This document shows, piece after piece, positions 52,364 through 61,266 of a stretch of 64,000 nucleotides of DNA. The notes under the pieces are model-generated. The model was not told the DNA's origin. It saw only the letters and a list, made by a program, of their open reading frames with translations, and searched no databases. The stretch lies in the NCBI GenBank assembly GCA_046081125.1, contig JBJTVH010000094.1:1-64000 (forward strand), given 5' to 3'. This DNA is from JBEIFW01 sp046081125. GTDB lineage: Bacteria > Actinomycetota > Acidimicrobiia > Acidimicrobiales > Ilumatobacteraceae. A program made the position numbers and the translations under genes. Each line of letters begins with the position of its first letter. Position 1 is the first letter of the stretch.

Positions 52364-53215
52364 ATGCGGGCGCTGCTGGCCTCCCCGCTCGGGTTCCTGA
52401 TCGGCCTCTCCCTGGGCGCCCTCGGCGGGGGTGGCTCGATCCTGGCCGTGCCGGCGCTGGTGTACGGCGCCGGCCAGGGCGCCCGCCCGGCGACCGCGAG
52501 CTCGCTCGTGCTCGTGGCCGTCACCTCCTTGATCGGCATCATCCCGCACGTGCGCGCCGGCCGGGTGCGGTTCGTGTCGGGCACGGTGTTCGGCCTCGCC
52601 GGGATCGGGGGCTCGCTCGTCGGTTCCCGGGGCAACGCAGCGATCGACCCCGACGCCCTGCTGCTGGCCTTCTCGGCCGTGATGTTCCTTGCTGCGTTCG
52701 CGATGTGGCGCCGGCTCCGGCGGGCGGCGCGTATCGCCGTGCTGGCGGCGGCGGACGCAGGTGGGTCGCAGGGGGACGAACCGGCCGGTGACCCATCGCA
52801 GGCCGGCGCACCGGTCGTGACGGCGGCGCGTGGACGGTTCGGGGCGGTGACGGTGGCCAAGGTCGTGCTCGCCGGCACCGGGGTTGGATTGCTCACGGGG
52901 TTCTTCGGGGTGGGTGGCGGTTTCGTCATCGTGCCCGCCCTCGTGCTCACGCTCGGGTTTGCGATGCCCGAGGCGATCGGCACGAGCCTGCTCGTCATCA
53001 CCATCAACTCGCTGATCGCGCTCTCGACCCGGCTGCAGTCCGGCTCCATCGACTGGTCGGTCGTGATCCCGTTCCTCGTGGCCAGCCTGGTCGGGGTGAT
53101 CGTCGGCGGGCGCGTCGCTGGCCGGCGCGACCCTGCTGCGCTGCAACGTTGGTTCGTCGTGCTGCTGGTGGCGGTCGCCACCTACACGGCCATCCGTTCC
53201 GCGCTCGCGCTCTGA
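52364..53215 (+). CDS. TauE/SafE-family sulfite exporter
   Basis: 283 residues and about eight membrane helices in two repeats, each opening with the family Gly-rich motif (SLGALGGGGSILAVPAL and LTGFFGVGGGFVIVPAL). A cytosolic loop rich in Gly/Asp separates them. It starts seven bases after the dioxygenase stop, so it is in the same operon. It probably exports sulfite made by the dioxygenase, as TauE does beside CstB in staphylococcal cst operons. Confidence 0.9.
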   Translation: MRALLASPLGFLIGLSLGALGGGGSILAVPALVYGAGQGARPATASSLVLVAVTSLIGIIPHVRAGRVRFVSGTVFGLAGIGGSLVGSRGNAAIDPDALLLAFSAVMFLAAFAMWRRLRRAARIAVLAAADAGGSQGDEPAGDPSQAGAPVVTAARGRFGAVTVAKVVLAGTGVGLLTGFFGVGGGFVIVPALVLTLGFAMPEAIGTSLLVITINSLIALSTRLQSGSIDWSVVIPFLVASLVGVIVGGRVAGRRDPAALQRWFVVLLVAVATYTAIRSALAL

Positions 53216-53240
53216 CGGGCGGGTCGTTCGCCCCCGGGGG

Positions 53241-53260
53241 GACCGACCGCGGCGTCGGTC
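53241..53260. terminator. Hairpin between the TauE and regulator genes
   Basis: GACCGAC, six-base loop, GTCGGTC between convergent genes, just touching the regulator's stop codon. Confidence 0.5.
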
Positions 53261-54389
53261 AGTCCCGAAGCACCCAGTAGAACACGGCCGGCTCGGGCCG
53301 CAGGTTGCGCCACCCGGCGATCGGCGCCGTGGTGGCCAGCAACGAGTCGCCGGCGCGCAGCACGGGCGTGTCGTCGCCGACGTCGATCTGCACGAGCCCG
53401 CGCACGACCGCGACCAGTTCGACGCCCCGATGGTCCAACGGCGCTCGGTCGTCCTCACCGGCTCCGAGCATCACGAGGAAGGCCCGAAGGCCGGAACCGG
53501 TGTCGTCGGCCAGCGCGACGAGGGTGCCGCCGCTCGCCGCGCGGCTGCGGTCGTGACGGGCGAGTTGGTACCCGGGCCGGGGGCGGGCGTCCACGAGCCG
53601 GTCGAGGCTCACCCCGAGCCGGTCACGCAAGGTGAGCAGGGTGTCGAGCGACAGCCCCCGGGTGCCGTTCTCGGCCTGTGACATCGCGCTCGCCGTCACG
53701 CCGGCGGCCTCGGCGAACTGGGCCTGGGTGATGCCGAGGTCACGACGCACCGCCACCAGGCCGCGAGCGAGCCGCCCTCCCGTCGCGCTCGTCGCGAGGT
53801 GCACCGTGTCGCCGGCGAGCCGGAACTGGTGGACCGAACCCTGGACGTCGGCGGGCCGACTCTCGGCCTTGTGCACCTGCAACTGCTCGCCACGGACCTC
53901 GAGCAGGCACTGGGTCACCTGGCGGACCCGCTCGAGGAATCCCGGGCCGAGGCGTCGGGTGGCACGCCAGTAGGTGATCGCCCCGGTCTGGAGCATCGAG
54001 GGGCACATCCGGGTGAAGAAGCGGGTCGTCTCGGTGTGGCCCCAGCGCCGGTCGAGTTCGTCGAGCCCGTCGAACAGGATGCTCAGCCGGGGGGTGACCG
54101 CCATACGGCGTTCGATCTCGTCGCACAGGGGGGTGTACTGGCCGAAGCTGCTGCCGACCGTGGCGTCGAGCACGTCCACGCCGGCCGGCCGGGGTCGCTC
54201 GAGCTCCGCGCGCGTGCAGACCACCTGCAACGTCGGCCCACGTCGAATGCTCGAGCGGAGGAACGCCTGCTCGATCACCTCGTAGCGCTCGTCGCGGTCG
54301 GTGACCCAGACCACGTTGTCGCCGGCGAGCAGGCCCCCGAGCAGCTCGTCGAGCGGCGGTAGGCCGGTCTCGAGCCGCGTCGTCGTCAC
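53259..54389 (-). CDS. Regulator fusing a degenerate KaiC/RadA-like domain, XRE HTH and cupin
   Basis: 376 residues. Residues 1-190 begin TGLPPLDELLGGLLAGD, as in KaiC/RadA RecA folds, but the Walker A position reads VTDRDERYEV with no GxxGxGKT. A Walker B-like LSILFDGLDEL remains. Near 210-265 is an XRE helix-turn-helix (LGITQAQFAEAAGVTASAMSQAENG). The last 80 residues are a cupin (VELVAVVRGLVQIDVGD, LRAGDSLL). So it is a DNA-binding protein with two possible sensor modules. Convergent with the exporter gene; targets unknown. Leaderless GTG (TAACCT, six bases). Confidence 0.75.
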   Translation of the reverse strand: MTTTRLETGLPPLDELLGGLLAGDNVVWVTDRDERYEVIEQAFLRSSIRRGPTLQVVCTRAELERPRPAGVDVLDATVGSSFGQYTPLCDEIERRMAVTPRLSILFDGLDELDRRWGHTETTRFFTRMCPSMLQTGAITYWRATRRLGPGFLERVRQVTQCLLEVRGEQLQVHKAESRPADVQGSVHQFRLAGDTVHLATSATGGRLARGLVAVRRDLGITQAQFAEAAGVTASAMSQAENGTRGLSLDTLLTLRDRLGVSLDRLVDARPRPGYQLARHDRSRAASGGTLVALADDTGSGLRAFLVMLGAGEDDRAPLDHRGVELVAVVRGLVQIDVGDDTPVLRAGDSLLATTAPIAGWRNLRPEPAVFYWVLRD

Positions 54390-54395
54390 GCGGTG

Positions 54396-54401
54396 AGGTT
54401 A
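54396..54401 (-). promoter_or_regulatory. -10 box TAACCT, leaderless regulator start
   Basis: TAACCT on the minus strand, six-base spacer to GTG 54389. Confidence 0.55.
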
Positions 54402-54435
54402 GTTCCGCGCGCTGCGCGTGTCCGGTATCCGGCCC

Positions 54436-56313
54436 TCAGGCGAGCTCGGCGCGGGCGGCGGCGAACTGCGCTCGGTACAGCTCGTGATAGGCCCCGCCCT
54501 GCGCGAGCAGGTCGTGATGGTTCCCCTGCTCGACGATGCGACCGGCGTCCATGACGAGGATCGTGTCGGCGTCACGGATCGTCGAGAGCCGGTGCGCGAT
54601 CACGAAGCTCGTCCGCTGGGCGCGCAGTGCCGCCATCGCGCGCTGGACGAGCACCTCGGTGCGGGTGTCGACGGAGCTGGTGGCTTCGTCGAGTACGAGG
54701 ATCACCGGGTCGGCCAGGAAGGCGCGAGCGATCGTGATGAGCTGTCGCTGTCCGGCCGACAGGTTGGTGCCCTCGTCGTCGATCACCGTCGCGTAGCCCT
54801 GCGGCAACGTCGCGACGAACCGGTCGACGTAGGCGGCCCGGGCGGCGGCGGCGACCTCTGCGTCCGTGGCCGTCGGGCGCCCGAAGCGGATGTTGTCCTC
54901 GATCGTGCCGCCGAACAGCCACGTGTCCTGCAGCACCATGCCGGTCATGCTGCGCAGTTCGGCCCGGGGTAGCGACGAGATGTCGCGCCCGTCGACGGTG
55001 ATCCGCCCGCCATCGACGTCGTAGAACCGCATCAGGAGGTTGACGAGCGTGGTCTTGCCGGCACCCGTCGGGCCGACGATGGCGACGGTCGTGCCCGGCT
55101 CAGCGACGAGGGACAGGTCGTCGATCAAGGGCCGGTCGGGGTCGTAGCGGAACGAGACGTGCTCGAACACCACCCGGCCGCGGGCGGTGGGCGCATCACC
55201 GGACGGTGCCGGGTCGGCCGGTTCCTCGGGCGCGTCGAGGAACTCGAACACCCGCTCGGCGGAGGCGAAGCCGGACTGCAGGACGTTCACCATCGACGCC
55301 ATGTGGGTGATCGGCTGGCTGAACTGGCGCTGGTACTGGATGAACGCCTGCACCGCACCCAGGCCGATCGCCCCGGACGACACCCGGAACGCACCGACGA
55401 CCGCGATCGCGACGTAGCCGAGGTTGCCGAGGAACAGCATCACCGGCTGGATCGACCCGGACAGGAACTGCGCGTCGAACGCTGCGCGGGTCAGGTCGTC
55501 GTTGGTGGCGGCGAACCGGTCGCGTGCCGCTTGCTGGCGGCCGAACGCCTTCACGACGGCGTGCCCGGTGACGACCTCCTCGACCTGCGCGTTGAGTGCG
55601 CCGGTGTGGCGCCACTGGGCGACGAACCGGGGCTTGGAGCGTTTCGCGATCCGTCCGATCACGGCCAGCGAGAGCGGGACGCCGAGGAGCGCCACGACGG
55701 TGAGCAGCGGCGACACGGTGAGCATCATCACGATCACGCCGATCACCGTCAGGGCCGACGTGAGCAGCTGCGAGAGCGTCTGCTGCAGGCTCTGGGCGAC
55801 GTTGTCGACGTCGTTGGTGACACGGCTCAACAGATCGCCGCGAGGCTGGCGGTCGACCCAGCGCAGGGGGAGTCGGCCCAGCTTGGCCTCGGCGTCGTCG
55901 CGCAGGGTGCGCATCGAGCGCTGCACGATCCCGGCCAGCAGGAACGCCTGCAGGTACGACAGCACGTACGACGCCACGTACATCGCGGCGGCGAGCCCGA
56001 GGGTGCGGTGGAGCGCGGCGGTGTCGATCCCGTTGCGGCCGTTGCGGCCGGTGAGCCCGTCGAAGACCAGGTCGGTCGCATGCCCGAGCACGCGCGGACC
56101 GAGCACGACGAGCGTGACGCTGGTCAGCGCGAGCACGACGACGGCGACGATGCCGACCGACTCGGGGCGCAGGCGGTGCCAGAGCCGGCCGGCGGTCGCC
56201 TTCAGGTCCTTGGACCGTTCGCCGGGCACGCCGACGGCGTGGAACCGGCCCCCGGCCCCGGGCCGCATCTCCGCCGCGGGAGGCATGGGCTGGGAGCGCT
56301 GCGGCGCACTCAT
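54436..56313 (-). CDS. ABC exporter, consensus-site half (heterodimer subunit B)
   Basis: 625 residues: a hydrophilic N-terminus of about 45 residues, six membrane helices, then a nucleotide-binding domain with Walker A GPTGAGKTT, signature LSAGQ and Walker B VILVLDEATSSVD, whose Glu is intact. The ATG overlaps the upstream half's stop as ATGA. The pair resembles heterodimeric multidrug/lipid exporters of the TmrAB or TM287/288 type. Substrate unknown. Confidence 0.9.
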   Translation of the reverse strand: MSAPQRSQPMPPAAEMRPGAGGRFHAVGVPGERSKDLKATAGRLWHRLRPESVGIVAVVVLALTSVTLVVLGPRVLGHATDLVFDGLTGRNGRNGIDTAALHRTLGLAAAMYVASYVLSYLQAFLLAGIVQRSMRTLRDDAEAKLGRLPLRWVDRQPRGDLLSRVTNDVDNVAQSLQQTLSQLLTSALTVIGVIVMMLTVSPLLTVVALLGVPLSLAVIGRIAKRSKPRFVAQWRHTGALNAQVEEVVTGHAVVKAFGRQQAARDRFAATNDDLTRAAFDAQFLSGSIQPVMLFLGNLGYVAIAVVGAFRVSSGAIGLGAVQAFIQYQRQFSQPITHMASMVNVLQSGFASAERVFEFLDAPEEPADPAPSGDAPTARGRVVFEHVSFRYDPDRPLIDDLSLVAEPGTTVAIVGPTGAGKTTLVNLLMRFYDVDGGRITVDGRDISSLPRAELRSMTGMVLQDTWLFGGTIEDNIRFGRPTATDAEVAAAARAAYVDRFVATLPQGYATVIDDEGTNLSAGQRQLITIARAFLADPVILVLDEATSSVDTRTEVLVQRAMAALRAQRTSFVIAHRLSTIRDADTILVMDAGRIVEQGNHHDLLAQGGAYHELYRAQFAAARAELA

Positions 56314-58043
56314 ACGGCCTCCTCGGCCCGGAGCTGGGACACCACGATCTCGGCGTAGGTGGGGCAGTTCCGGACGAGCTCGGGATGGGTGCCGATCCCC
56401 ACGACCTGGCCGGCGTCGAGCACGACGATCTGGTCGGCACCGGTGATCGTCGCCACCCGCTGGGCGACGACCAGCACGGTCGCCTCGGCGATCTCCGGGG
56501 CGAGCGCGGCGCGCAACCGGGCGTCGGTCGCCACGTCGAGGGCCGAGAACGAGTCGTCGAACAGGTAGATCTCGGGCCGGCGCACGAGAGCCCGGGCGAT
56601 CGCGAGCCGTTCCCGCTGGCCACCCGAGACGTTGGTGCCGCCCTGCGCGATCGGCGCGTCGAGGCCACCGGGCATCGCCCGGACGAACTCGGCGGCCTGG
56701 GCCACCTCGAGGGCGTGCCACAGCTCGTCGTCGGCGGCGTCGGGCCGGCCGAACCGCAGGTTGCTCGCCACGGTCCCCGAGAACAGATACGCGCGCTGGG
56801 GCACCAGGCCGATCCGTCCGGTGAGGGTGGCCGGGTCGAGGTCGCGCACGTCGACGCCGTCCACCCTGACCTCGCCGCCGGTCACGTCGAACAACCGGGC
56901 GACGAGGCCGAGCAGCGTGGTCTTGCCCGAGCCGGTGCTGCCGACGACGGCGGTCACCTGGCCCGGCCGGCAGCGCAGCTCGACGTCGTGGAGCACGTCG
57001 CTCTCGGCGCCGGGGTAGCCGAAGCAGGCGCCCCGCAGTTCGACGGTGGCGTGTTCGGGGAGGACCGTCACCGGGTTCGAGCTCGCGACCACCGACGACG
57101 GGGTGTCGAGCACGTCGGAGATGCGCTCGGCGCACACCGAGGCACGCGGCCACATCGCGGCGATGAACGACCCCATGGTTACCGACATGAGGATCTGGAT
57201 CAGGTACGTCAGGTAGGCCACGAGCGAGCCGACCTGCATGTCGCCGTCGATGATCCGGTTGGAGCCGAACCACACCACGGCCACGCTCGTCAGGTTCACC
57301 GTGACGATCGCAGTCGGGAAGATCGAGGCCATCAGGCGCCCGGAAGCGAGCGCCGATGCGGTGACGTCGCCATTGACCCGAGCGAAGCGGGCCGCCTCGT
57401 CGGGTTCGCGCACGAAGGCTCGCACCACCCGCATCCCGGCGATCTGTTCCCGCAGGACCCGGTTGAGCGCATCGATACGGTCCTGCATGGCCTGGAAGTG
57501 CGGGACCATCCGTCGGATGATCAGGCCGACCACGACGGCGAGGGCCGGGACACTGACGGCGAGCAACCAGGACAGCCCGACGTCCTCGGTCGTCGCCATC
57601 ACCACGCCACCGACCGCGGTGATCGGCGCCGCGAGCAACATCGTCGCCGTCATCAGCACCAGCATCTGGACCTGCTGGACGTCGTTGGTGACCCGGGTGA
57701 TCAGCGACGGTCCGCCGAAGGTGGCGACCTCTCGGGCGGAGAACTCGGTGATCCGGTCGAACAGCCCCTGACGGAGATCGCGCGAGATCCCCATGGCGAG
57801 CCGGGAGCCCTGGTGCACGGCTGCGACCGACAGCGCGACCTGGAGCACCGACAGACCGAGCATCAGCGCGCCGAAGGTCCAGATCACCGAGTAGTCCCCG
57901 GGCAGCACGCCGTCGTCGATGATGTGCGCGTTGAGGCGGGGGAGGAGCAGCCCGGCGGCGGCCTGGGCGATCTGGAGCACGACGACGGCGGCGAGCACCC
58001 GCCGGTAGGGCCCCAGGTGGGAGCGGAGGAGTCGGATCAGCAT
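56310..58043 (-). CDS. ABC exporter, degenerate-site half (heterodimer subunit A)
   Basis: 577 residues. Six membrane helices, then an ATPase domain with Walker A GSTGSGKTT, signature VSGGQ, and Walker B YLFDDSFSALD. The catalytic Glu is Asp here, as in the degenerate subunit of heterodimeric exporters. First gene of the pair. ATG 58043 gives the usual short N-terminus; a TAGGGT hexamer lies 13 bases upstream. Confidence 0.9.
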   Translation of the reverse strand: MLIRLLRSHLGPYRRVLAAVVVLQIAQAAAGLLLPRLNAHIIDDGVLPGDYSVIWTFGALMLGLSVLQVALSVAAVHQGSRLAMGISRDLRQGLFDRITEFSAREVATFGGPSLITRVTNDVQQVQMLVLMTATMLLAAPITAVGGVVMATTEDVGLSWLLAVSVPALAVVVGLIIRRMVPHFQAMQDRIDALNRVLREQIAGMRVVRAFVREPDEAARFARVNGDVTASALASGRLMASIFPTAIVTVNLTSVAVVWFGSNRIIDGDMQVGSLVAYLTYLIQILMSVTMGSFIAAMWPRASVCAERISDVLDTPSSVVASSNPVTVLPEHATVELRGACFGYPGAESDVLHDVELRCRPGQVTAVVGSTGSGKTTLLGLVARLFDVTGGEVRVDGVDVRDLDPATLTGRIGLVPQRAYLFSGTVASNLRFGRPDAADDELWHALEVAQAAEFVRAMPGGLDAPIAQGGTNVSGGQRERLAIARALVRRPEIYLFDDSFSALDVATDARLRAALAPEIAEATVLVVAQRVATITGADQIVVLDAGQVVGIGTHPELVRNCPTYAEIVVSQLRAEEAV

Positions 58044-58104
58044 GGGGGTCGCTGCGCACCCTATCGAGCGCGCTCCGGCGCCCCTCTGGTGGGGCCGGGT
58101 GGCC

Positions 58105-59211
58105 TCAGCGGGCGCCGTCGAGCGGCCCGGTGAACCCACCGGGGCGGTAGGGGCCGATCACGATCTGCTCGAGCGCGCCGACGCCGGTTCGGGTGCCGTC
58201 GGTGATCCGGCAGATCTGCTGAACGTGGATGTTCTCGGGCCGCAGCAGATCGATCTCGGCGGGGTCGAACGACTCGACGCCGGTCTTCAGTTCGCCCTGC
58301 CACATGCCCTGGCGCCAGGTGGGGTGGCCGTAGCCGAGGCCCTTCATGTGGAACCGCAGCATCGGCTCGTACTGGATCGTGCGCAGACCGCCGTCGAGGT
58401 CGAGGAAGTCGATCTCGGCCTGCGCGGCCAGGCGGGTGCCCGGGTGGTACCGGATGCGGTGCGCAGTCCCGGCCATGCGCTCGTCGGTGTCGACGAGCGC
58501 GCTCGGGATCGCCTGCTCGTCATCGAACAACGGAGCGACGATCGCCTCGCGCACGAGCGGTTCCCCGCGCGGCCCGTCGAAGAACATCGCGTGGGTCACG
58601 TGGTCGTCCCAGAACGACGGCGCCCACAGGAAGAAGATGCCGCGGGCACCACCTGGCGCACCGGCGGTCTCGGGTTCGCCGACCCCTCGGATCCCCCAGG
58701 AGCGATCCTTGGTGCCGAGCCAGTCGTCGACGACGACCGATCCGTCCGGGTGCGTGATCGTCCCGCTCCAACGACCGAACTGGGCGAAACGGGTGGCGTC
58801 CATCGTCTTGCGCAGCCCGTCGTAGAGGACCTGGCGGGCCTCCTGGATGGCCGACGTGCGGGCCGAGAAGGTGAGGTCGCAGGCCAGACCGGTGTCGTTG
58901 TCGTCGAGGACGACGCGGGCCCGGCGCAACGGTTCGACGATCTCGAGCGTGAACGGACCGACCCGCATGTCGGTGCGTTCGAGCGGGGCGAGGCACGACC
59001 CGAAGAAGCAGTGCTGCCGGCCTGAGCGCTCGACGATGCTGAACGCGCAGTCGAGCACCTTGCGGTACGGGTAGATGGCGATCCCGATGCCGAAATACGC
59101 CGAGCCGTCGGCGGTGTAGCCGTTGAACCAGGTGCGGTCGTAGACGTTGCGGTCGGAACTTGCCGGATGGGCGATCGGTTCCGGGGTCTGGTGGATCGGG
59201 TAGTCGTCCAT
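58105..59211 (-). CDS. Hypothetical protein, lipocalin/CrtC-like beta-barrel
   Basis: 368 residues, beta-rich. FNGYTADGSAYFGIGIAIYP near residue 30, paired domains with WSGTITHPDG, DWLGTKDRSWGIR and a C-terminal YEPMLRFHMKGLGYGHPTW recall the two-barrel hydroxyneurosporene-dehydratase/AttH superfamily found in actinobacterial lipid and terpenoid clusters. No catalytic residues can be named. ATG 59211 is chosen; ATG 59244 is possible. Lies 61 bases upstream of the ABC pair on the same strand. Confidence 0.6.
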   Translation of the reverse strand: MDDYPIHQTPEPIAHPASSDRNVYDRTWFNGYTADGSAYFGIGIAIYPYRKVLDCAFSIVERSGRQHCFFGSCLAPLERTDMRVGPFTLEIVEPLRRARVVLDDNDTGLACDLTFSARTSAIQEARQVLYDGLRKTMDATRFAQFGRWSGTITHPDGSVVVDDWLGTKDRSWGIRGVGEPETAGAPGGARGIFFLWAPSFWDDHVTHAMFFDGPRGEPLVREAIVAPLFDDEQAIPSALVDTDERMAGTAHRIRYHPGTRLAAQAEIDFLDLDGGLRTIQYEPMLRFHMKGLGYGHPTWRQGMWQGELKTGVESFDPAEIDLLRPENIHVQQICRITDGTRTGVGALEQIVIGPYRPGGFTGPLDGAR

Positions 59212-59259
59212 CCGGTTGAGCACGCCGGGCCCCTGTCGTTGCATCGCGCGGCTGATTCG

Positions 59260-59331
<72 letters not shown>

Positions 59332-59346
59332 GGACGGCGTACCGAG

Positions 59347-59352
59347 ATGTTA
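59347..59352 (-). promoter_or_regulatory. -10 box TAACAT of tRNA-Gly
   Basis: TAACAT on the minus strand, 16 bases upstream of the tRNA 5' end; no clear -35. Confidence 0.4.
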
Positions 59353-59463
59353 CCGATCGCCTCGGTCCGGTGTGGCCGCCGCCATCGACGGGCGCCATCG
59401 ACCGGGTGTCGGCCCGTCTGTTGCAGGGTGTGGGCAACGCCGGGTCAAGGGACGGTCGAGCCG

Positions 59464-60192
59464 GTGGACCCGGAGGGTCTCCGGGCCGACCAGTGGGCCA
59501 TGCGAGGAACGGTCACCCCGGCGAGAACGATCGGTGTCGCCCGGCTCGGCGGTGCCACCCGCACCGAGGCGCCGGCCGTTCGCCTGCCTCCGTCGGCGTG
59601 GAGCATGGTGCGCCACGTCGCCTACCAGTCCGTGGTCCAGGATCTCGCATGGTCGGTCACCGCGTTCGGCTCGCACGTGTGGGGAACGCCTGACTCCTGC
59701 AGCGACGTCGACCTGTTCGTGGTCGCCAACCGCAGCCAGGTCGCGTGCCTGCACCGGGTCTTCGCCCGGGTGTCGATGAAGATCCACCGCCCGGTCGAGC
59801 TCACGATCGAGTCGAGCTGTTCGGTGGCCCTCGCCCTGCGCGACCCGGCATCGCTGGCGTCCCGTGTCGCCGTTGGCGGCCGCCTGCTCGCCGGAGGCTC
59901 GCTCGATTCGCTCGTACCCCACGGCGTGGTCGCCGATCCCGACGCCGCTCGGATCGCCGACGCCCGTTGGCACCTCGAGCGCGCCGACGAGCAGACCGGC
60001 GACCTGCAGACCCGCGAGGTGTTGGCCGCGGCGGCGAGGCTCGCCGGCGTACCTTCGTACTACGCAGCGCGCCGGTCGTGGTGGTCTGCGGCGATCGCCG
60101 AGGGGATCGGCTGTTCGCCCGACACCGTGGACTGGGCAGTGCGGGGCCGTCACGACGGCCTCCGGCAGCACGTCCGCTCGCTGCTGTCCTGA
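59464..60192 (+). CDS. Nucleotidyltransferase-domain protein
   Basis: About 242 residues. AWSVTAFGSHVWGTPDSCSDVDLFVV carries the polymerase-beta-type motif (GS then SDVDL with two metal Asp; landmarks FGSHVWG and SDVDLFV). The second half is helical and may serve substrate binding. It could modify a small molecule or a protein/tRNA (MNT-like). No HEPN partner is next to it. The start is uncertain: GTG 59464 or ATG 59500. It lies beside tRNA-Gly but no integrase is seen. Confidence 0.72.
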   Translation: MDPEGLRADQWAMRGTVTPARTIGVARLGGATRTEAPAVRLPPSAWSMVRHVAYQSVVQDLAWSVTAFGSHVWGTPDSCSDVDLFVVANRSQVACLHRVFARVSMKIHRPVELTIESSCSVALALRDPASLASRVAVGGRLLAGGSLDSLVPHGVVADPDAARIADARWHLERADEQTGDLQTREVLAAAARLAGVPSYYAARRSWWSAAIAEGIGCSPDTVDWAVRGRHDGLRQHVRSLLS

Positions 60193-60234
60193 CCGACCGG
60201 GGCCGTCGCCGTGGCGGCCGGCACCGCCGGAGGG

Positions 60235-61266
60235 TCAGCGTCGTTGGTTGGGTTCCTGGACGATCACGCCGAACCAGCCGAGACCCCGATAGGTCTCGTA
60301 CCCGGGCGTGAGTGCGTATCCGATCACCCGCCGCTGGCTGTCGCTGTAGTACCCGCTCGCGCCCTGCGTGGTGTCGAGCGGGAAGACCTCGTGGAGAACG
60401 CCCTGGCCCCGGGTCGACGCGATCACGCGGTGGTTGCGGTCGATGATCATGCAGCGCGTGAGACCGGTCTCGTCGGGATGGAGGCGCACGGAGTCGACGA
60501 CGCCTTGCGACTGCGTCGACCAGTCGAAGTGGACGCCGAGCACCCCGATGACGCGCCCGCGATCCTCGCCCCCCTCACGGATCGCGGTCGAATACGTGGC
60601 GACCGGCCGGTTGCCGAGGAGTCGGTTGGTCTCGATGTCGGCGACGGCGAAATCGGCACCGCTCGCCGTGGCCGTGGCCTGGCTGAACCACGGCTCGGCG
60701 GCGACGGAGCTGCCGACCACCTGCGGGTAGGAGCCCGGTCGGCCGTTGGCGATGACGGTGCCCTTGGCGTCGGCGATCCAGAGGTCGAGGTAGACCGTGT
60801 AGGAGTCGAGGATGACACCGAGTCGCCGGGAGGCGAAGCTGGCGGCGGCCGGCGTGTGCTCGGTGCAGGCATCGACCACGGCGGAGTCCGTGGCCCACCA
60901 GCGCACGTCGCAGCTGCGCTCGTACAGGTTCCGGTCGATGATGTCGATCTGGTTCAGCGCCAGGTCGACGAGGCGCCCGCCTCGCACCTGGCTCACGAGA
61001 TCCTGGCCGAGCCGGACGAGTTCGGAGGACTTCGTGGCGAGCTCCTCGACGAGCGAACCGGCGATTGACGCAATGATCTGCGAGACCTCGGTCACCTCGT
61101 TGGCCACGACACCGAACCCGCGACCGGCGTCGCCGGCATGGGCAGCCTCGATGCGGGCATTGATCGCAAGGATTTCGGTGCGTTGCGTGATCCGCTTGAT
61201 CTCGGCGACCTTCGCAGAGGTGATGGCGTTGACCTCGCCAGCCAGGGCAACAACCCGCTCGGGCAT
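60235..61266 (-). CDS. Soluble MCP-tip/Cache-like sensor protein with reversed domain order
   Basis: 343 residues. Residues 15-50 match the MCP signalling tip (EILAINARIEAAHAGDAGRG then FGVVANEV), yet this sits at the N-terminus and is short. About 95 residues on begins a Cache/PDC-like sensor (VVDACTEHTPAAASFASRRL, VYLDLWIADAKGTVIANGRPGS, VIGVLGVHFDW). No membrane helix or signal peptide is visible. Canonical receptors have sensor, membrane, HAMP, then tip. GAGAGGA seven bases before ATG 61266 supports the start. Role unknown. Confidence 0.75.
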   Translation of the reverse strand: MPERVVALAGEVNAITSAKVAEIKRITQRTEILAINARIEAAHAGDAGRGFGVVANEVTEVSQIIASIAGSLVEELATKSSELVRLGQDLVSQVRGGRLVDLALNQIDIIDRNLYERSCDVRWWATDSAVVDACTEHTPAAASFASRRLGVILDSYTVYLDLWIADAKGTVIANGRPGSYPQVVGSSVAAEPWFSQATATASGADFAVADIETNRLLGNRPVATYSTAIREGGEDRGRVIGVLGVHFDWSTQSQGVVDSVRLHPDETGLTRCMIIDRNHRVIASTRGQGVLHEVFPLDTTQGASGYYSDSQRRVIGYALTPGYETYRGLGWFGVIVQEPNQRR

